A stretch of 19,295 nt of DNA from JBKPCD01 sp046727175. Its GTDB lineage: Bacteria; Acidobacteriota; Vicinamibacteria; Vicinamibacterales; 2-12-FULL-66-21. The notes under the pieces are model-generated. The model saw only the letters and a list, made by a program, of their open reading frames with translations, was not told where the DNA came from and made no database searches. The position numbers and the translations under genes are program-made. Shown one piece after another: positions 17,213 through 19,295 of this stretch (positions are counted from its first letter, which is position 1; every line of letters begins with the position of its first letter). Where the stretch lies: the NCBI GenBank assembly GCA_046727175.1, contig JBKPCD010000116.1, positions 1-19,295 of the forward strand, read 5' to 3'.

Positions 17213-17518
17213 CTTCCGCGCCTTCCTTACCTATAAGCGTGAACGATTCTGTTGGTCAACACATGCACGCGAATTATGGGAGGATAACATTGAACACTGT
17301 GCTGGAGTGGCGGCGCCCGCCAGCGGAGGGGGCGGAAATCACGGCAAAACCGTTAGCGCGGGGACACGAAGCACACGGGTTTTTTGTTTTGTTGGAATTC
17401 AATCGCGACCGCCGCTCAGATTCCACGCCTGACCATCCCAAGAAAACTCCGTGAACTCCGTGGCTCCGCGGTGAACGCTTTTTCCGTTACTTCTGTCTCC
17501 TCCGTCGGGCCGGGGACG
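17213..17518. other. Spacer between thrB and the sensor kinase gene, with 9-base periodic repeats
   Basis: No gene is visible in these 306 bases. Besides the thrB promoter candidate, two stretches show a 9-base period: ACACGAAGC/ACACGGGTT (17364-17381) and AACTCCGTG, AACTCCGTG, GCTCCGCGG, TGAACGCTT, TTTCCGTTA (17445-17489), fading into CTTCTGTCT and CCTCCGTCG. A T-rich run, GGGTTTTTTGTTTTG, lies between them. The function is unknown. Confidence 0.55.
17230..17259 (-). promoter_or_regulatory. Promoter candidate for the thr cluster
   Basis: On the minus strand, TTGACC (17259-17254) and TATAGG (17235-17230) are spaced by 18 bases and lie 17 bases before the thrB ATG. The matches to the sigma-70 consensus are five and four of six. 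The leader would be very short, leaving no room for an attenuator, in contrast to the long leader of ilvD. Confidence 0.4.
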
Positions 17519-18706
17519 CTACGCGCCAGCCTCTCCCACCGGGAGTTGGACGGAGAACGTGCTGCCCCGACCCAATTCACTGGCGACGCTCGTCGAGCCG
17601 CCGTGCGCCTCGACGATCTGCCGGACGATCCACAGGCCGAGGCCGACACCGCCGTAGTGCAGCTCCGAGACGGCGCGCTCGAATTTATCGAAGATTCGAC
17701 TCTGCTGGTCGTGTGAGAGCCCGATGCCGTGATCGACGACGGCGAGGCGTACAGTCGAGCCGTTTCGCGAGACGGAGACGTGAATTGGCTTGCCTTCCCC
17801 GAACTTCAACGCATTCGCGACCAGATTGGCGACGACCGATTCGATCCGAAGGCGATCCCAAGAGCCGACCACTGATTCCGCGGCGATGGTTACCTCCGAC
17901 GTCACGTGTGGCATCAGCTTTCGTGATTGCGCGACGATCTCCGTGACGAGCTCGCGCAGGTCGACCGTCTCGCGCCGCAGAATCATCCGGCCGGACGTAA
18001 TCCGCGTGGCGTCGAGCAATCCGTCGATAAGGATTCGCAAGCGGCCAACCTGACGCGCGATGACGCCAACGGCGGATTCGAGCGCTTCCATCGACATCCG
18101 TTCGGACGGTTCGCGGCGGCTGGTCCGCTGGAACAGCTGAATCTGCAGCTGCAGCGATGTCAACGGTGTTCGCAGTTCGTGCGATACCATCGCCAGCAGG
18201 ATGTCGCGCGCCTTGACTGCCTCGCGAAGCTCGGTCAGCAGCCGCTCGCGCTCGACCTCCGTTCGCATCCGGTCCGCGATCCGCTCCCGGCGTTCCTGTG
18301 CGTCGCTGACCTCGCGCTCGATCGCGGGCAGGAGGCGGGCGAGCTTGCCCTTGACGACGAAGTCCTGCGCGCCCGCACGCATGCAGTCGATGGCGGTCTC
18401 CTCGTCAATCGTGCCGGAGATGACGATGAAGGGGACGTCCACCTCCAATTCCTTGAGCACCTTCAACGCAACCGGCGCGCTGAAGGCGGGCATGGCGTAC
18501 TCGGCAAGGATCACGTCCCATGCCTGCGTATCGAGCGCGTCCCGCATCGCCTCCGCGGTCTCGATGCGATGGAACGTGACGTCGTAGCCGCCGCGCCGAA
18601 GCTCGCGGATCAGCAACCGCGTATCCAGCTCGTTGTCCTCGATGATCAACGCGCGAAGCGGTCGGTCCGCGATCGGCTGTCCAGCGGCGATGTTCAAGAC
18701 ATCCAT
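17519..18706 (-). CDS. Sensor histidine kinase with N-terminal receiver domain (phospho-acceptor Asp replaced by Glu)
   Basis: With the ATG at 18706 the protein has 395 residues and no membrane segment, so it is cytoplasmic. An N-terminal receiver domain (about 16-130) has the acidic pair E23-D24, S97 and K119, but where the phosphorylated Asp is expected the sequence reads ILAEYAMP, with Glu at 69. A charged, probably coiled-coil linker (about 131-170) leads to the HisKA domain with the phospho-accepting His176 in MVSHELRTPLTSL. The HATPase domain has an N box (N298), DHGIGL at 325-330 and YGGVGLGLWIV at 351-361, so kinase activity should be intact. The partner response regulator is not in the window. 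The frame is open to an ATG at 18778, but that region is low-quality coding sequence next to a palindrome; the start is uncertain. Confidence 0.9.
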   Translation of the reverse strand: MDVLNIAAGQPIADRPLRALIIEDNELDTRLLIRELRRGGYDVTFHRIETAEAMRDALDTQAWDVILAEYAMPAFSAPVALKVLKELEVDVPFIVISGTIDEETAIDCMRAGAQDFVVKGKLARLLPAIEREVSDAQERRERIADRMRTEVERERLLTELREAVKARDILLAMVSHELRTPLTSLQLQIQLFQRTSRREPSERMSMEALESAVGVIARQVGRLRILIDGLLDATRITSGRMILRRETVDLRELVTEIVAQSRKLMPHVTSEVTIAAESVVGSWDRLRIESVVANLVANALKFGEGKPIHVSVSRNGSTVRLAVVDHGIGLSHDQQSRIFDKFERAVSELHYGGVGLGLWIVRQIVEAHGGSTSVASELGRGSTFSVQLPVGEAGA

Positions 18707-18803
18707 CCCTGCATGGCAGGGTCGTGGCCGTACGCGCATTGCGACGTGCAGCCCTGCGCGCGTCCGGCATGTGAACATGTCGGGGCCGACACTGCCCAGG
18801 GTC

Positions 18804-18827
18804 CCCGGGCTGCGCTCAGCACCCGGG
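18804..18827. repeat. GC-rich hairpin upstream of the sensor kinase gene
   Basis: CCCGGG (18804-18809) and CCCGGG (18822-18827) flank a CTG...CAG inner pair, giving a bulged hairpin with a CGCT loop. It lies between the ArsR-like and sensor kinase genes and resembles the other GC-rich palindromes of this window in composition. Confidence 0.4.
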
Positions 18828-18903
18828 TTGTGCCAAGACCTTCAAAATGGATTCGATTACACAGAAGTATACCAGCTTCGGGATAGTCTGGGTGAATTCC
18901 CCT

Positions 18904-19203
18904 TCATTCAGGCCTTTCGACCAGCGCCTTCAGCCTGCCGAGGGATTGATCCCACTGCGATGAAATGAGGTCGAGGGAGCGGCGGGCGTCGCCCAGCGGC
19001 TGCGGGTTCAGTTCCCAGATGCTCTCCCGCCCGACTCGTGAGCTCCGCACGAGCCCCGCACTCTCGAGGACCTGGAGGTGCTTCGTGACCGCCTGACGCG
19101 TGACGTGACTGGTCGCGGTGAGGCCCGCGATTGAAAGGGGGCCGCCCGTGGAGAGGGCGGCCACCAGGCCCAGCCGCGTAGTGTCTCCGAGCGCCGCGAA
19201 CAC
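18904..19203 (-). CDS. ArsR-family winged-helix repressor, 5' end uncertain
   Basis: A small DNA-binding regulator of about 99 residues. It opens with FAALGDTTRLGLVAAL, the first helices of ArsR-family proteins, followed by the recognition region VTRQAVTKHLQVLESAGLV and the wing SSRVGRESIWEL. No metal-binding CxC motif is present, so it is probably not an arsenic or metal sensor; the sequence resembles the group found next to SRPBCC (START-like) genes, but that partner would lie outside the window. The only start codon after the upstream palindromic repeat is GTG at 19203, without a visible ribosome site. The frame stays open through the repeat to the window edge, so the protein may be slightly longer at its N-terminus. 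Confidence 0.88.
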   Translation of the reverse strand: MFAALGDTTRLGLVAALSTGGPLSIAGLTATSHVTRQAVTKHLQVLESAGLVRSSRVGRESIWELNPQPLGDARRSLDLISSQWDQSLGRLKALVERPE

Positions 19204-19241
19204 CGGCGCGGCGCGCCGGAGCTGCTGCCCGCGTGGCGCCT

Positions 19242-19292
19242 CGGGGTCCCCGCCGCGCGGATTTTGCGCGGTGGGGTGGGCCCCGGGGTCCC
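19242..19292. repeat. GC-rich palindromic repeat upstream of the ArsR-like gene
   Basis: CGGGGTCCCCG is followed by a hairpin (CCCC at 19248 to GGGG at 19276) with a T-rich loop, then GGGCCC and a second CGGGGTCCC about 42 bases after the first, so a tandem copy probably continues past the edge. It shares its layout with the element upstream of thrA, where CGGGGTCCCCG leads into a stem with a TTTTG loop. Confidence 0.55.
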
Positions 19293-19295
19293 TGC

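Overview
The window is GC-rich bacterial chromosome dominated by one amino-acid pathway: aspartate to threonine to isoleucine/valine. It suggests a Gram-negative environmental bacterium, because the left edge carries the end of an outer-membrane porin and a sigma-54 activator is present. Gene order, the plant-type threonine synthase and the GC-rich palindromic spacer repeats make Acidobacteriota (Vicinamibacteria-like) my best guess. That is inference, not demonstrated.

Layout. (1) 1-1652, plus strand: the 3' end of a phosphate-selective porin with an apparent one-base frameshift, then a secreted CotH-family kinase-like protein. (2) 1755-6788, minus strand: ilvD-ilvB-ilvN-ilvC, tightly packed, with ilvB and ilvN overlapping by one base. 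(3) 6789-7617: an 829-base divergent spacer. On the ilvD side it holds a leader with mutually exclusive hairpins that looks like an attenuator; on the other side it holds two identical CGACA-TTTT-TGTCG sites and a sigma-70-like promoter. (4) 7618-9189, plus strand: a GAF-AAA+-Fis sigma-54 activator. (5) 9308-17212, minus strand: thrB, two adjacent and different threonine synthases overlapping by four bases, a fused aspartate kinase/homoserine dehydrogenase (thrA), and ilvA. (6) 17519 to the right edge, minus strand: a REC-HisKA-HATPase sensor kinase whose phospho-acceptor Asp is replaced by Glu, and an ArsR-type repressor reaching the edge.

Together ThrA, ThrB and the threonine synthases convert aspartate-derived intermediates to threonine (aspartate-semialdehyde dehydrogenase is not in the window). 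IlvA deaminates threonine to 2-ketobutyrate, and IlvBN, IlvC and IlvD carry out the parallel isoleucine/valine steps; the final aminotransferase is absent here.

The most unusual non-coding signal is in the spacers. At least six contain degenerate tandem repeats with a strict 7-base period but a different unit in different places (GAAGTTA, GGCTCTG, GGGAAAA), often facing their own inverted copy. One supplies the ilvA start codon and another overlaps the ilvN stop codon. A seventh spacer shows a 9-base period, and others contain GC-rich palindromic hairpins. These repeats and the ilvD leader are the main candidates for something undescribed.
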